Assembly: GCA_025174535.1 (NCBI GenBank)
Contig: JALBUN010000023.1
Location: 2,108,001-2,172,000 of the forward strand
Source: Cantharellus purpuraceus
Lineage: Eukaryota; Basidiomycota; Agaricomycetes; Cantharellales; Hydnaceae
Direction of reading: 5' to 3'
Length of the DNA stretch: 64,000 nucleotides
Position 1 is the first letter of the stretch; every line of letters begins with the position of its first letter. Of this stretch, positions 20,101 to 31,949 are shown in pieces. Position numbers and translations under genes: made by a program. The notes beneath the pieces were generated by a model. It was not told the origin of the DNA. It saw nothing but the letters and a program-made list of their open reading frames with translations, and made no database searches.

Positions 20101-21516
20101 TGACGAGCCAGGACGCATCGAGGACGCATATCGAACCACTCTGACAGTCCAACTCCGCCAGCATCTTTTCGTATCAACTTTTAAATAGCGCCGCAACTCC
20201 CTATCCACCTCAGTCTCTAATTCGAGCCATCGATCGTCACTCATGTTTCATCACCATCGATCATTATCAGCCTTCTATTCACACCGATCCTTTCATCATC
20301 ATTCACATGGCTTCCCATTCTATTCCCCTCTCCAACATCACTTCTAATAATACATCACACTGGTCTCTGGACACAGAGGACTATCAAAAATACGCCGAGC
20401 TCCACGGGCATGTTAAGCCACCTCCACGTGTCAAAATACTTCCAAAACTCTTTCAATGTCCAAGATCCCCACCATGTCTCTCTTATGCCATTGGCGATCC
20501 CATATTCTTTCACAATTCCATTGAACCATATACATTCCTCAACATTTCACCTCTATATCATAACACAGATAGAAGAGTCGAATGTGAGGTAGAATTTCAG
20601 TCGCCATCACTGACCTATCCTCCCACTTCAATCCGACTCAGGTTACATCGTGTCAGGCAAAGGGACCGAATACTCTTGGAACGGGATACCATATGGAGAC
20701 GGATCACTAAGACAATAAGGAGTATTTGTTGTGGATGCTGACTGAAGTCCTCATGTGACTCAGGGTCAATTAACCTTCGGAGCCGTAGGGAAGATGGTAT
20801 TGGTGGACGTTTCTATTTTTCTTTTATATGACTCACCCCTGTTTCATCTTTTAATTCATTCATACACGACTTACTCATTCTTGTTCTATTTTTGGTTCTT
20901 TTATTACTCATCACCCCCTATTCTTACAAAGATTACCCCTATCTGTCGTTTCATTTCTCCATGATTTCCCCCTTTAGTAGTTCAACTTCACACGCTTCGT
21001 CAGCTGGCTTGATCAGCATTTCTTGCATCATATCACATCATTTGCTCCTCATATTGTGTCGTTGTGCCCTGGGGATTTGTATATAAAAGGGTGCTAGTTT
21101 TTGCCTTTGGAATCAATCAACAAGTTTTCAGCCAACACTCTAAAGTCAAAGTCCACGCTCTAAGTCTACGCTCTACACTCTACATCACAATCCATCATCT
21201 CTACACTGAGGTAAAACACCTTGGTTCAACGATCAGATTTCCCTCCGCCACCGAGAGGTTGATTCTCCTGAAACCAGCTTTCACGTACCTCCCAACCGGG
21301 CTCCGCATTGTCATCCAGTCACAGAGCATGATCAGCCATCGGGACCAACCTTTAGCTCCCATCCCCATCCAACCACAGAGCACTATCCCACTTCCCTGTT
21401 ACATACCCCTCGCCCTGATTGATCTTTGGAGTGCTGAACAACTGCGTTACACACCATCTGTTTGCTAGGACCGTTGCGCGCAGGCTTATAGGATCTATTC
21501 CTTAAGCGAACCGACA
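20101..21516 (+). repeat. Solo LTR-C2
   Basis: A 1,416-bp copy of exactly the same length as LTR-C1, starting TGACGAGCC and ending GAACCGACA. The flanking 4 bp are GCGA (20,097-20,100) and GTGA (21,517-21,520), one transition apart at a CpG, inside LTR-A4. A TATA box (TATATAAAAG) lies at about 21,080. The region 21,120-21,516 would be R/U5. U3 contains an ORF (20,307-20,741). Confidence 0.92.
20307..20741 (+). CDS. U3-encoded ORF of LTR-C2, unknown function
   Basis: The 144-residue ORF is the counterpart of the one in LTR-C1. It starts MASHSIPLSNITSN, has no indels against C1 and keeps WSLDTED, PPPRVKILP, YAIGDPIFFHN and the CCGC end. It lies between the LTR start and the TATA box at 21,080. 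The upstream frame is broken in this copy, supporting the MASHSIP start. Most substitutions against C1 look like single-base transitions. Similarity to the 84-codon ORF of element D (12,346) is limited to about 55 residues but includes one IGDP-centred block. Confidence 0.55.
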   Translation: MASHSIPLSNITSNNTSHWSLDTEDYQKYAELHGHVKPPPRVKILPKLFQCPRSPPCLSYAIGDPIFFHNSIEPYTFLNISPLYHNTDRRVECEVEFQSPSLTYPPTSIRLRLHRVRQRDRILLERDTIWRRITKTIRSICCGC

Positions 21517-21617
21517 GTGACCCTTGAACTGGACAATCAACAGTTACTGAGATATAGAGGATGACACTGTATGTCACTCTAGTCACACTGATGTGCAAAT
21601 GATGGGGTAGAAAATGG

Positions 21618-22872
21618 ATTAGGTGTATGAGGGGGACCATCATTGCCACATAGAAGTGTGAGGAGTAATCCTCCCCCTCCTGGTAGGCATGGAGGCTCAG
21701 GTCCTCCTGAGGGAGGTGATGGTGGAGGTTACGGTCATAGTCCAGACTGGGGGGATCTTGATCAGAAAAACCCTAATCTCAGATTAGACACTCCAGTGAC
21801 TCAGAGCAAGCTAGAAGCTTACTTTGATAACAAGTTGCATCAGGACTTAGTCCCTGAATGGGATGGAAACCCTGACAATCTGGCTCAATGGATATTGAAA
21901 GTAAATCATTTGGCTCAGCGATCTCCTACAGTCTTCAAGCAATTGGGACAAATACTCCCTTTGCGGTTGTGTAAAGGAGCAGAGTGGTGGTTTTTCTCTT
22001 TACCATTATCCTACCACCAAGAAGCAACTGAGGACTGGAAGTCCATCAGAGAAGTCATTGGTTCATACTATATGAACAGAGCCTGGTTGGATAGGCAGAA
22101 AGCTAGAGCAACTCGTGCTACTTTCAGAGAGCCTGGCTTTACTAATGAGACTCCTAGTGAGTATTACGTTAGAAAGTCAGAGCTATTGAGACTGGTCAGC
22201 AAGCTGTCAGACTCAGAGCTTATATTGGAAATCATGAATGGTGCACCACCTTACTGGCATATGGTCATTGATGCTCACAGGTGTGCGTCTGCAGTGGAAT
22301 TTCAAACTGCTATCAAGTATCATGAGGAATCATTGTCACATGCTCCTTTCTCTTCAGGAGACAACCTGGAAAGACATATTAGAAATTTGGAAAATTCTTT
22401 GCATCAACCCAAACCTAGGTTTGACTCAAACAGATCTTTTAGAGATGCTAGAGCTCATCTGGTTGGATGGTCATCCAAATTGAATCCTCCAAAATTCCCT
22501 CGGGATGATTCTAATGTGTCTAAAAATTCCACACCTGAATCCAAAGGAGCTAGACCCTGCAGGCATTGTGGCAGTAACAAGCATTGGGATAATGAGTGCA
22601 AACATGCTAGTTCAACATCTCACTCTGCCCATACATGTTACATGGTTTCTAATGAAGAAGCTAATGTGGACCTTGCCTATGAGGATATGTACCTTGAATC
22701 ACTTCATGAATCAGAAGTAGATTCAAATTCAGACAATGCTCATGTTAATAATGTTGCAACTGAGAATATTCCTGAAGAACCTTCTTTGGATCAACAGGAC
22801 TCTGCTCAGGATATGGAAGCACATTGTCAACTTGCCAAACCAGCCATGAGCTTGCTGGAAAGTATGTCCTGA
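21618..22872 (+). pseudogene. Gag fragment of a third gypsy family
   Basis: The open frame, with no true start (it continues from the LTR-A4 junction), encodes a proline/glycine-rich start and a capsid-like helical region (LEAYFDNKLHQDLVPEWDG, about residue 60; WILKVNHLAQRS; GAEWWFFSLP). A zinc knuckle follows (CRHCGSNKHWDNEC, about 22,559-22,600), then an acidic tail. It ends at a single TGA (22,870-22,872), and the protease follows in the same frame. The sequence is otherwise intact. It differs from the gags of E and D. Confidence 0.82.
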
Positions 22873-23596
22873 CTGGGGGGATCCATACCCAATAGAGAAA
22901 AATCTTCTGAGCCTTTGTCTCTGGAAAAATCTTTTTCTGGGACGTTCACTCCTAAATCTCATCAAGAGAGGAGAAGGTTAATGAAAGATTCCAAACATGT
23001 AGCTGTATTCCTAAGGAATTCTAAGCTTACTAGTTGGGCTCCAAACTCTTTGATTAAACTCAAGCATTTCATGTCCAGACCAGTGGGCTGTGCTTTCCTA
23101 GGATCTTCTGCAACCACTACAAATGTTTGGCTGGGAGAATATGGGAAGAATCAAACTACCCTAGTAGCTGATTCTGGTTCAGACATAACCCTTATCTCTC
23201 AGAAGGCTCTCTGCTCTATGGAGAATCCTTCTAAAATCAAAATGGGTCAGAAAATTAACTTGATACAAGTTACTGGCACATCCAAAATTTCTGGATACGT
23301 TACAATACCCATTTACTTTGACTCTGACTCTGGACCAGTCCAAATTGAAGTTGAAGCTTATGTGGTCAAAGGCATGACTACCCCTGTCATTCTTGGGAAT
23401 GATTTTGCTGATCAGTACTCAATCTCGCTTTTAAGAGAAGGCTCGGATAGCCATCTTATGTTTGGTAATACTGGATGGAAAGCTAAAATTGAGAACTCAG
23501 TGAGCTCACCCTTATTGGATGAGAATGGTCACACCTTTAAAATAAGAGCCCTACCCAACCTTGCATCTCTGACTGCAAAGTTCAAGGCTCATAGAC
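22873..23596 (+). pseudogene. Retropepsin fragment of the third gypsy family
   Basis: Continuing the gag frame after one TGA, the sequence encodes an aspartic protease with LVADSGSDITLISQKAL (catalytic DSG, about 23,170) and a second-half motif (TPVILGNDFADQYSI, about 23,385). At 23,597 the frame runs into LTR-A5, so RT and integrase are missing. The gag-stop-protease layout could be stop readthrough or a CGA-to-TGA change; the sequence cannot decide. Confidence 0.82.
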
Positions 23597-23779
23597 GTAT
23601 TACCTTCCTGTGTATCGTCTGCATTGACCATTACAACGGATTGTAACCAAAGTACAAATGTTAAATTGTTTCTGGAGTTGTGCTGCAGTAGGATCTGATA
23701 TTCTTCTCAGCTGTTCATTCATGGAATTGTGGTGATTTAGAGTTTGCCCTAACACCATAATTTTGTGGGTTCCAAAACA
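23597..23779 (+). repeat. LTR-A5, 3' terminal fragment
   Basis: The last 183 bp match the end of LTR-A2 (6,098-6,280), including ACACCATAATTTTG and the terminus CCAAAACA. It abuts the truncated protease at 23,596. This may be the 3' end of the element that carried the gag-protease fragment after a deletion, or an unrelated insertion. Confidence 0.75.
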
Positions 23780-24050
23780 GGGTGTAAGTACCCAGGGTAC
23801 TTACTTACTATACTATGTAGTTATATAGTTATAATTAATGTATGCAGCATTCCATTAAGGATTGCTGTCTTCTTGGTAGATATATGTGCCCATAGGGTGC
23901 ATGTGTATAGTTATTATGTAAGCCAGTGGACCCAAGTACACATGTAGCAGATAGAACTTAGTTAACTACCACACTGTACAACACACCGCACAACCAATAT
24001 ACTTGGTTGAGTTCTGTGCAATGGTGTGAACTAAGACACCCATTTACAAG
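23780..24050. repeat. Repeat J, first copy
   Basis: No coding signal. A stretch of about 105 bp (23,929-24,033: GTGGACCCAAGTACA, GATAGAACTTAG, GGTTGAGTTCTGTG and GTGTGAACTAAG) recurs at 25,259-25,382. It is probably an old LTR fragment of another family; ends and target duplication are not clear. Confidence 0.5.
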
Positions 24051-24534
24051 TTGGGGGTTGGAGATTGTGTCAGAGTCGATGGTCAGAGTCAGAGCAGGGA
24101 TTGGGGTGCATCATGGGGGTCAGAACAGACTTGGCTTCAGCTTATGTGCTGTGCCCTCACTAATACCAGTGTCTGAGATTTTGGAGATGGAGTATGACTT
24201 AGATAGTTAGGATCAGACTTAGGAGCTAGGTGTGATTTGATAACTGGGGAATGAAGTCCCCAGTCAGGCAACTTAAATACATATTTGAAATCTAATAATA
24301 GTTACTCTGGTGATGGGTCTCCAAGGCTGATGGCCTTACATGAGTATGTCCAAGTCTGATGGGGATGGGTGTCCAGGTTCCTATGGTGATGCTGATGCAT
24401 CAATCAGAACCAGAGGCAGATGAGTGAGATTGATGGTGACAATCAGACAGACAAATGGAGATGTGATGGTTTCCAAATGGAGTATAGATTTCATGTGCGT
24501 GGGGATCTGGGTGTTAAACAATATAGTCATAACA
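24051..24534 (+). repeat. LTR-F4 (5'-truncated)
   Basis: Matches the F family from TTGGGGGTTGGAG to the terminus ATAGTCATAACA at 24,534. The first ~20 bp of the LTR are missing and the 12-bp tandem unit is nearly absent. It is more diverged than the other copies. Confidence 0.8.
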
Positions 24535-24583
24535 CTCCAGTTGAACTAGAAACAGTAAAGTCTTCTCTTATTCACTCTAGCAC

Positions 24584-25115
24584 TGTTACGCACTAGGTCC
24601 AATTGGGGGTCGGAGATTGGGTTGGAGTTCAGGTCAGAAGTTGGGTCGGAGGTTGGGTCAGAGTTGGAGCATGTCGTGGGGGTCAAGACGGACTTGGCTT
24701 CAGCTTATGTGCTGTGCCCTCACTAATACCGGTGTCCGAGATTTCAGAGATGGAGTATGACTTAGAGAGTTAGGATTGGACTTAGGAACTAGGCATGATT
24801 CAAACTGGGGAATGAAGTCCCCAGTCGGGCAACTTAAATACATATTTTGAAATCTAATAATAATTACTCCGGTGATGGGTCTCCAAGGCTGACGGCCTTA
24901 CATGAGTATGTCCGAGTCCAATGGGGACGGATGTCTGGGTTCCTATGGTGATGCTGATGCATCAATTGGAACCGGAGATGGATGGGCAGAATCAGCGGTG
25001 ACAATCGGACAGGTAGATGGAGATGGCGGTTTCCAAATGGAGTATAGATTTCATATGCACAGGGATCTGAGTGGATCGGACGGGGATCTGGTCATTAATG
25101 AATATAGTCATAACA
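24584..25115 (+). repeat. Solo LTR-F5, intact
   Basis: A 532-bp copy from TGTTACGCACTAGG to GTCATAACA with a perfect target duplication AGCAC (24,579-24,583 and 25,116-25,120). It is the cleanest example of the F family here and the best reference for its length. A Gly/Asp/Ser-rich frame inside it (from 24,902) recurs in F2 and F3 but is unlikely to be a gene. Confidence 0.94.
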
Positions 25116-25120
25116 AGCAC

Positions 25121-25385
25121 CCAACTCTGGTTATGTCATTTGAACTCCATCACAGCACTTAACAATGATCAACAACAGTGTCCACCTACTTGGGTCCTTT
25201 CAAAGGAAGGGGTACTCTGCTAGTATGGTCATAACAGCATATATAGTTGTTACAAAATCTGTGGACCCAAGTACATGTGTGGGTCCACATGTAGATAGAT
25301 AGAACTTAGAAACCACCACACTGTACAGCACATCATCCAACTAATATATCTGGTTGAGTTCTGTGTAGCAGTGTGAACTAAGTAA
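25121..25385. repeat. Repeat J, second copy
   Basis: Shares the block of about 120 bp described at 23,929 (here 25,259-25,382, including GTGGACCCAAGTACA and GTGTGAACTAAG). It is the last recognisable repeat before the gene-dense half of the window. Confidence 0.5.
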
Positions 25386-26018
25386 AAACCTTTACAGCAT
25401 GGGAGAAAGATGAGACATTAGAAGCGTGGCTGGTGAAAGCTGACATATAATTGAACTGTTGTTGACTAGTAGTGAGGCCTTGAATATAGGAAGAAAGCTG
25501 AGCGAGTGAATTCAAAATGAATCGCATCGTATTGTATCCGAATTATCGGAAGTGGGGGTGGTGCTTTCTGTGGATCCGTTCTCCATTGATTGGTCAGACA
25601 TTATAGCGAAGATCCTCAAGGGGGAAGATAGGAGCGAAGACAGTATAGAATATGAGAACTTGGATGGCTCGTCGCATTCGGTATGCAATATGAAGTGTAG
25701 GCAGAACCAAACTGTGAAGGCCGCTAACAAGACCAAATAAAAAAAGGTAAAAAGATATTTCTCGATACACGCGCGTTGGTTCTGCGAAGAGCCTATGGCT
25801 TCGTCGCACTAACATATATACTACCGGTAAGCCCCTGTAACATCTCATCCTTACTCATCGTATGGCCCGTGCGTAGCCCGTACTCCGACCCGTGCTCTGA
25901 TGACATATGTTGGTCGTTTACGACTGATCAGGTTGCGCCAAGAGAATCACTACTTACCTAATCCGGCTGCAGACGACTCGCTCTACTGTAAACGCGCGCC
26001 CTCTGGGCCTCGAACAGC
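25386..26018. other. Intergenic: repeat/gene boundary and formin upstream region
   Basis: No gene supported. Repeat families stop at about 25,385. Codon-like ORFs here (for example 25,552-25,740) have no recognisable product. The segment should hold the formin promoter and 5' leader; no convincing TATA box was found. Confidence 0.5.
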
Positions 26019-29000
26019 ATGGAGAGTCTCTTTGGACGAAAGAAGAGTAGGCCACGTCAATCGTCGGTCAGTGGGCAGGATTTGGACGAGCGGTCGGTAC
26101 CATATGATCGGACGACCGCAGCTCGTTCTCCAGTCGCCGTCGGGACAGTTTCTCAAGCACTGAGAGGAACAACAACACCCACCATATCTGCACCCATAAC
26201 TAATCCCACTCTCACCTCGGGTGGGACAGATTTGAACAAGAATGCGATGCTCAGGCGTCGAGCAGAACGCGAGTTCAACTACAGCCAGGATGGCCCAGGT
26301 TATCGAACAGGCTCTCCTAGCCCTTCTGTGTCTAGCACTGGGTCAATAGCCAGGAATGGTGCTGATCCTTCTACATTGCTGAATTCTGCAACTGGCTACA
26401 CCACCACGTCGTCACGCAGGACGAACGACCCTTCCCTTGCCTCGTCTACTTCGTCGCCATCAGGCCTTAGAAGTCCTATTGTGGCAGACTTCGGGCAGTT
26501 TCCGACAGGTCCCACTTCGCCCGGCAGTCGCTATCCAACTTTTACTGGTACGACCTATCGTCCGAATTCGACAGCTACAAGTCGCAGCGATCCAAACCGC
26601 AGCTCCAAATACGCGCCCTCTGTTGCATCCTCCAATGCTTCTGAATCATACATTCCTCACCTACCTCATCTACACTTTCACCATCGCCACTCTTCAGTTG
26701 ACGAATTCAACTTTCCGCGCCCAGAGACGGACGAAGAAATAGAAGCCTTGTTTGAACAAGTTAAGTCACGTCTTGGCATCCACGACTCGCACAACATCAC
26801 TATCGACCAGAAGTGGCAGATTGTTCACCAGGACGAGCAAGCTCGATTCAGGGAGGAGCGAAAGAAGCAGAGTGATATGAAGAGACAGACTGCGACTGGG
26901 CAGCCGGTGGTTCAAGTGTTTACAAAAGACACCCCCGAGTGGTATCTGAAGAAGTTCATGGACATGACAATTACACCAAAGCATGTTCAGAGCTTGGCTG
27001 TGTCCCTGAGAACTTTACCTATCGCGTAAGCCATGCATGCTTCTGTTCGTCACTAGCTCGCTTAATCCCATGTTAGATGGGTTAAGCAATTTGTCAGTCT
27101 CCAAGGCGTCTCGGTTCTTGGGCAAGCCTTAAGCACCATCAATCGCAAAGGGTCTGCTAGGTTGGTCTTTTTCACGACAACTTCAGTAAACTCACTCACG
27201 GGCACATAGAAAGGAAAATGATACCCTACTAGAACTTGAGATCGTCCGCTGCATAAAGAACATTCTCAATTGTTCACCCAGCGCCAACGATGCATTAACT
27301 CAGCCGCAGACAATCATTAATATGGCATGCTCTTTGAACTCGCCGAATTTACAGACACGCAAGCTCATAGCTGAAATTCTTATTTTCATATGCTATTACA
27401 ATGAAGGCGCGCGGATTGGAGATGTGCTCAACGGGCTCGATGCTCTGAGCCACGCCAATGGCGAGATTGGAACATATGATTATTGGTTTAAAAGCCTAGA
27501 GTCAACGCTGGGGGGAAGAGGGAAGATGGGCAGCTTAGTGGGAGCAAGCGAAGAAGTAAGGAAGGCCGGGGCTGTAGACACATCTCTCAACGACTACGCG
27601 GTGCGCACTCCAGATTGGTTCAATGTCCTTAGAAGTATTTAACTTCCCTTACAGCTGAGCAATGTCATCCTTATCGTGGGCCTCGTCAGCGAGTGCGATG
27701 ACTTCGATATGCGTGTACATTATCGCTCACAGATGGAGGCTGCTGGTGTTCGCAATCTTTTCGACAAGTTTGCCGAGTTTGACTCGACAGCAATCAATCG
27801 ACAACTAAAAAATTGGGAAACAATTGGGGCTGAAGATCATCGGCGACTACTGGAGTTATATGATCAAGAGGTTCTAAAGAACGTACATGACCCCGAGGAT
27901 GTATTTAAAGCGATTCAAGAAAAGGTCAGAGGAACCAGGGCCAATGACTATTTCCTATCAGCAATGCGTCACCTCCTTCTAATCCGTGGTGAAGATGACG
28001 AACAATCACGGTACTACCAACTAGTCGATTCCCTCGTATCGTCCATTGTACTTGATCGTAACCCTAATTTTTCTGGCGGTCTGTCGAGCATTACAGGCGT
28101 GTCGGTGGCACGTCTCGTCGCTCAGATGGGGGACCAGGATCATGCTCGACAAGTGGAAGACGAAGCTAAGACGCTGCGCGCGCGCGTCGTTGAGCTTGAA
28201 TTGGATCGGGAAGATATACGTGCCCGGCTTGCGCAGAGTGCGGATGGACTCGTAGGAGACCTTCAAGCGCGGGTACGCGCCTTGGAGGAGAAATTGCGGG
28301 TGTCTAGACACAACACTGAAAGCTTGAAGGGTCAGATTGATGAACAGCGCAAAGGTTATGACGAGCAGATCCAACAACTTGAGGTTCAAATCACCGAACT
28401 GTTCAAAATGCTCCGAGACGCAAGGGGCTTTGATAATCTTGTCGTGACAGCTGAAGGTGGCGGTGGGATGGCAAGGAAAGACCTTGTCATGTCCCTATCC
28501 AAGCAGATGGAGCGAAAAAAAACCATTGGAATTCTGGAAGGAACTCATCGAAAGAAAGGCAAGAAGGGTGTCAATGGGAGTGCTGTTACTGCCGAAGTTG
28601 GAGAGACGGACGACGACGACCAGGATGTCGATAGTGCGGAGACTACGGCTGAAGCACAGTCGAGGAAGAATACCAAGAAAGGCCGTCTAAAGAACAATCC
28701 ACAGACAGGTCGCGTCTCTCAGTTTGCCGATGCAGAGGAGGAGCGTGTGCAAGAGCATGCGGAGAGACGTCTTGCCGAGGGTGCAGAGCTTGTGGTGAGT
28801 AAACAGAGTTAGGAATTGTTTGCACTCACTTGCGTATCCTAGTATCCTGCACGGGACGGCAGCTTAAGTTCTCGGAGAGTTCAAGGGTCGCGACTGGCCG
28901 GTGTAACTCAGGGCGATCGGCCATCCTTCCTGGATGACCTTAAGCAGAAAGTGGCGCGTGCTGCTCCCATCGACGGTGCTAGTACGGAAAATACTGAAAG

Positions 29001-31532
29001 TGACTTCGGGCAATCGCGGGACAGTGGGCTCACCAATACAACAGAGGGTACAGCTGTTACGTCGGTAAGCTCTACTCCGGGTTCTCTAGCTGACCAGCTG
29101 GCCAAAAGGATATCTGCTATGAGCAAGGGCTACCAGGGTGCATCTGCGGACGGCCATCCGCAAGCAAAAGGTCTTCCCTCCTTACCAGAAGAACCTGATA
29201 CCTCTGCGGCGCCTCCCCCGCCGCCGCCTCCCCCGCCGCCGCCGCCAACCGTCTCAGTGTCACCATCACCAGACTCTTTTTTGATGCCGCCACCGCCGCC
29301 ACCTCCACCACCTCCACCTCCACCAGGTTGGACATCACCAATACCCTCTTCCTCTGGCGCTTCCTCCACCAGTGCAGGACCTCCTCCTCCCCCTCCCCCT
29401 CCCCCGCTGAGGAGTGCCTACACCTCACCTGAATTCTCTCCTCCAGTGTCGTCACGTCAAAGCCCCGCTTTAGGTGCTTCGCTTGGCCAGTTGTTATCCA
29501 GTCGGAAGGATATACCTATCGTACCTAACACTAGAATGAAACAACTGCAATGGGATAAAGTTCCTCAGCAGCAGGTTGGGAAAACACTATGGAACGACGA
29601 ATCTGTCGAGAAAGAGAAGGAATGGGTTAAGAAATTGCAATCTGATGGTGTATGGCAAGAGATGGAAGAAGACTTCAAGGCTAAACAGCTTGTTATCAAT
29701 CTGATGGGTGAGACTCCACCTGCTTATGTGTATGATTATCTCATTCCATCCTACAGCGAAGCAGAAACAAGCAGAACTGAAGAGTGTCCTTGATACACAG
29801 ACAAAGAAACGAGTTGGTGAGTTGATATTTGTGCCCATGTCTGAAAAGGATGTGACCTTTTTCGTAGAAATTATGATACAACGCGTCAAGAAACTGTCAC
29901 CAGAGGAGATAGCTCTCAAGATTTTACAGTTTGACCCAGAGTTGTGTACCCAACTCTTCTTAAGCGAATTGAAACCGGTGTTACCCTCTCCTGAACAAGT
30001 TGGAAAGCTCAACATTTATCGTAATGCGGATCCAGAAGAGCTCGGCGGATTGCATCCGTCGGATCGTCTAATGGTGCAGCTTATCAAAATCAATCGCCTT
30101 GGTCCACGGTTGGAGGGTATGTTGTATCGTTGTACCTTCGATGAGACTATAGAGGTCTTGGATGAAGTTAGTTAACGTATCAGGGCTCCATGGTGTGGCT
30201 GAAGCTGATGTGTTGATTCAGGGGGCCAAGAAGCTTTCTGAAGCTGGACAAGCATTACAAAATGCCGTCAAGTTCAAGGAATTACTCAATGTAAGCCCAG
30301 CACGTTCCAGCACAATAATTCGTTAGTCTGATTGTTTCTGCAGCTTATTTTGCTAGTAGGCAACTACATGAATGGTACTGGAGTCAAGGGAGGGGCATTC
30401 GGTTTCCGTGTCAGTAGCATCAATAAAGTAGGGTCTCCATTCAAAGGTTCCTTATCCGACAGTAAACTTATAGACTTCTTATAGCTTGTGGATACCAAGT
30501 CAGTAAATAATACGACACTCCTGCATTTTTTAGAACGGACAGTTGTTCGTCACTTCCCTGAGATGGAGGCCTTCTTGGACGAGTTGGCGAAGCCCGCGGA
30601 AGCATACCGAGGTAATACACCATTCATTATATTCGGCTGTCTGGGTACTAAATATCATGGTTAGTCAATCTTCAGGAAGTGCGGAAGGGTCTAATGGAAA
30701 TCAGAGACGGCCTCAAAGCGATTCGTCAGGAGCTGTCAGACCATTTCTCTGATGTCGAATCTCTACCTCCGGAAGACCGATATGCAAAGAAGATGTGGCG
30801 CTTTGTTGGCGAATCAACTGATCGCATCGAGGACCTGGTTGATGAAGTGAATTTGGCTGAAACTACGTTCTCTGAAGTTATCAAGTATTACGGTGAGGAT
30901 GACAAAAACATGTCCTCATCTGAGTTCTATGGCATCTTCAAGACTTTCGTCACTTCGTATCGGGTATGTGTCTATTCTCCATATTAGAGACGGTTGGCGT
31001 GCAACTTTTGTAACAGAAATGCAAACTGGACAATCAATCATTGGCGGAAGAGCGAGCTGCTATCGAGAAGCGACGGCAGCAGCAAGAGGAACTTAAAGCT
31101 ACTAAAGCCAAAGCTGCTACCTCGCCCACAACAGAAAGTCAGGATACATCCGTGTTGGACGACCTGCTTGACAAACTTAGAAGCGGAGACACGATTGCCG
31201 GACGGCGCACACGACGACAACGTCCGGGCCCTCCTTCACGGACACCAGGACCACTCACACTCCCTACGGGCGGAGAGGGCAATGCGGCGGACATTGCCAA
31301 GGACATGCTTGCCAGATTGCAATCGGACGGTTTCAGTGCAAAGCCACCTCTCTCCCCTCGTACAGGTACTACTAGCAGACGAAGACCGCGACCTCGCCGT
31401 AATAGCGGGAGTGGTGAGGTGACGATTGAGATGACCGAAACAGATCGATTGTCGAATGCTCCACTCTCTCCGACCGAGTCCACCACGTTTGATGATCAGT
31501 CCGAACCAGAGGAGCAGTCGGCCGGCGATTAG
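26019..31532 (+). CDS. Diaphanous-type formin
   Basis: Formins nucleate and elongate unbranched actin filaments for polar growth and cytokinesis. Twelve exons (26,019-27,025; 27,077-27,160; 27,210-27,600; 27,655-28,794; 28,843-29,707; 29,757-29,816; 29,868-30,166; 30,222-30,290; 30,344-30,427; 30,485-30,611; 30,665-30,963; 31,017-31,532) sum to 4,941 nt, 1,646 residues. Domain order: Ser/Thr-rich N-terminus, GTPase-binding/FH3 region (from ETDEEIEALFEQVKSRLG), coiled coil (about 28,130-28,410), FH1 with three poly-proline blocks (29,210-29,410), FH2 (from MKQLQWDKVP; GNYMNGTGVKGGAFGFRVSS), and a DAD-like autoinhibitory tail (DDLLDKLRSGDTIAGRRTRR). The layout is that of Bni1/SepA-type formins, normally activated by Rho GTPases. 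Confidence 0.95.
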
Positions 31533-31949
31533 ATGCCGGAGTGTCACCGCCCGAACTATTTGTGTTCTTCTACTGGTACTATTTGCTGCTTTCGTTTTCC
31601 TTGCGTTCCTCGACTGTATCGCGCATCGTTTATGCTATCTTCTCGCACTACCATACTACATATTATCACGTCACAGCATAACATCCAATACATTGCATCT
31701 CTCCATTTGCTCTCCACTATACCAAAGTCACACATTAATTGTATTTTTACCTGAAGTACGAATCAATCACCCTCGGAGACCGAGGGATGGAAAAACTGTT
31801 GACACGCGAACCCATGCGTATCGACAAGTTTGATTTGCAACCTGCACATCGCTTATAAATCGGACTCTTAGTTGAATCGGTCGTAGCACTGGAGGCGGAC
31901 TGGCCTCAAGTCCTGTTCCCAACTACGCTATCCTCACTCTCTTTCTCAG

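Larger units (their letters stand above)
19807..21617 (-). repeat. LTR-A4 (truncated), split by LTR-C2
   Basis: Sequence matching the minus strand of LTR-A2 runs 19,811-20,100 and 21,517-21,617. The gap is LTR-C2. The copy lacks both ends; on the right it stops at AGAAAATGG, where gag-protease sequence begins. Together with LTR-A3 and the two TIR-element copies it forms a loose inverted arrangement around about 19,000. Confidence 0.8.

Noticed and set aside
24902..25162. MSMSESNGDG-type ORF recurring in LTR-F copies
   Set aside because: It is kept mainly because the LTR copies are similar; it is broken or shifted in F1 and F4 and is low in complexity.
25552..25740. 62-codon ORF before the formin
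   Set aside because: It overlaps similar-sized frames on the other strand, shows no motif and lies in the probable promoter or leader.
29130..29455. Glycine-rich ORFs on the minus strand
   Set aside because: They are the reverse strand of the poly-proline FH1 region of the formin.
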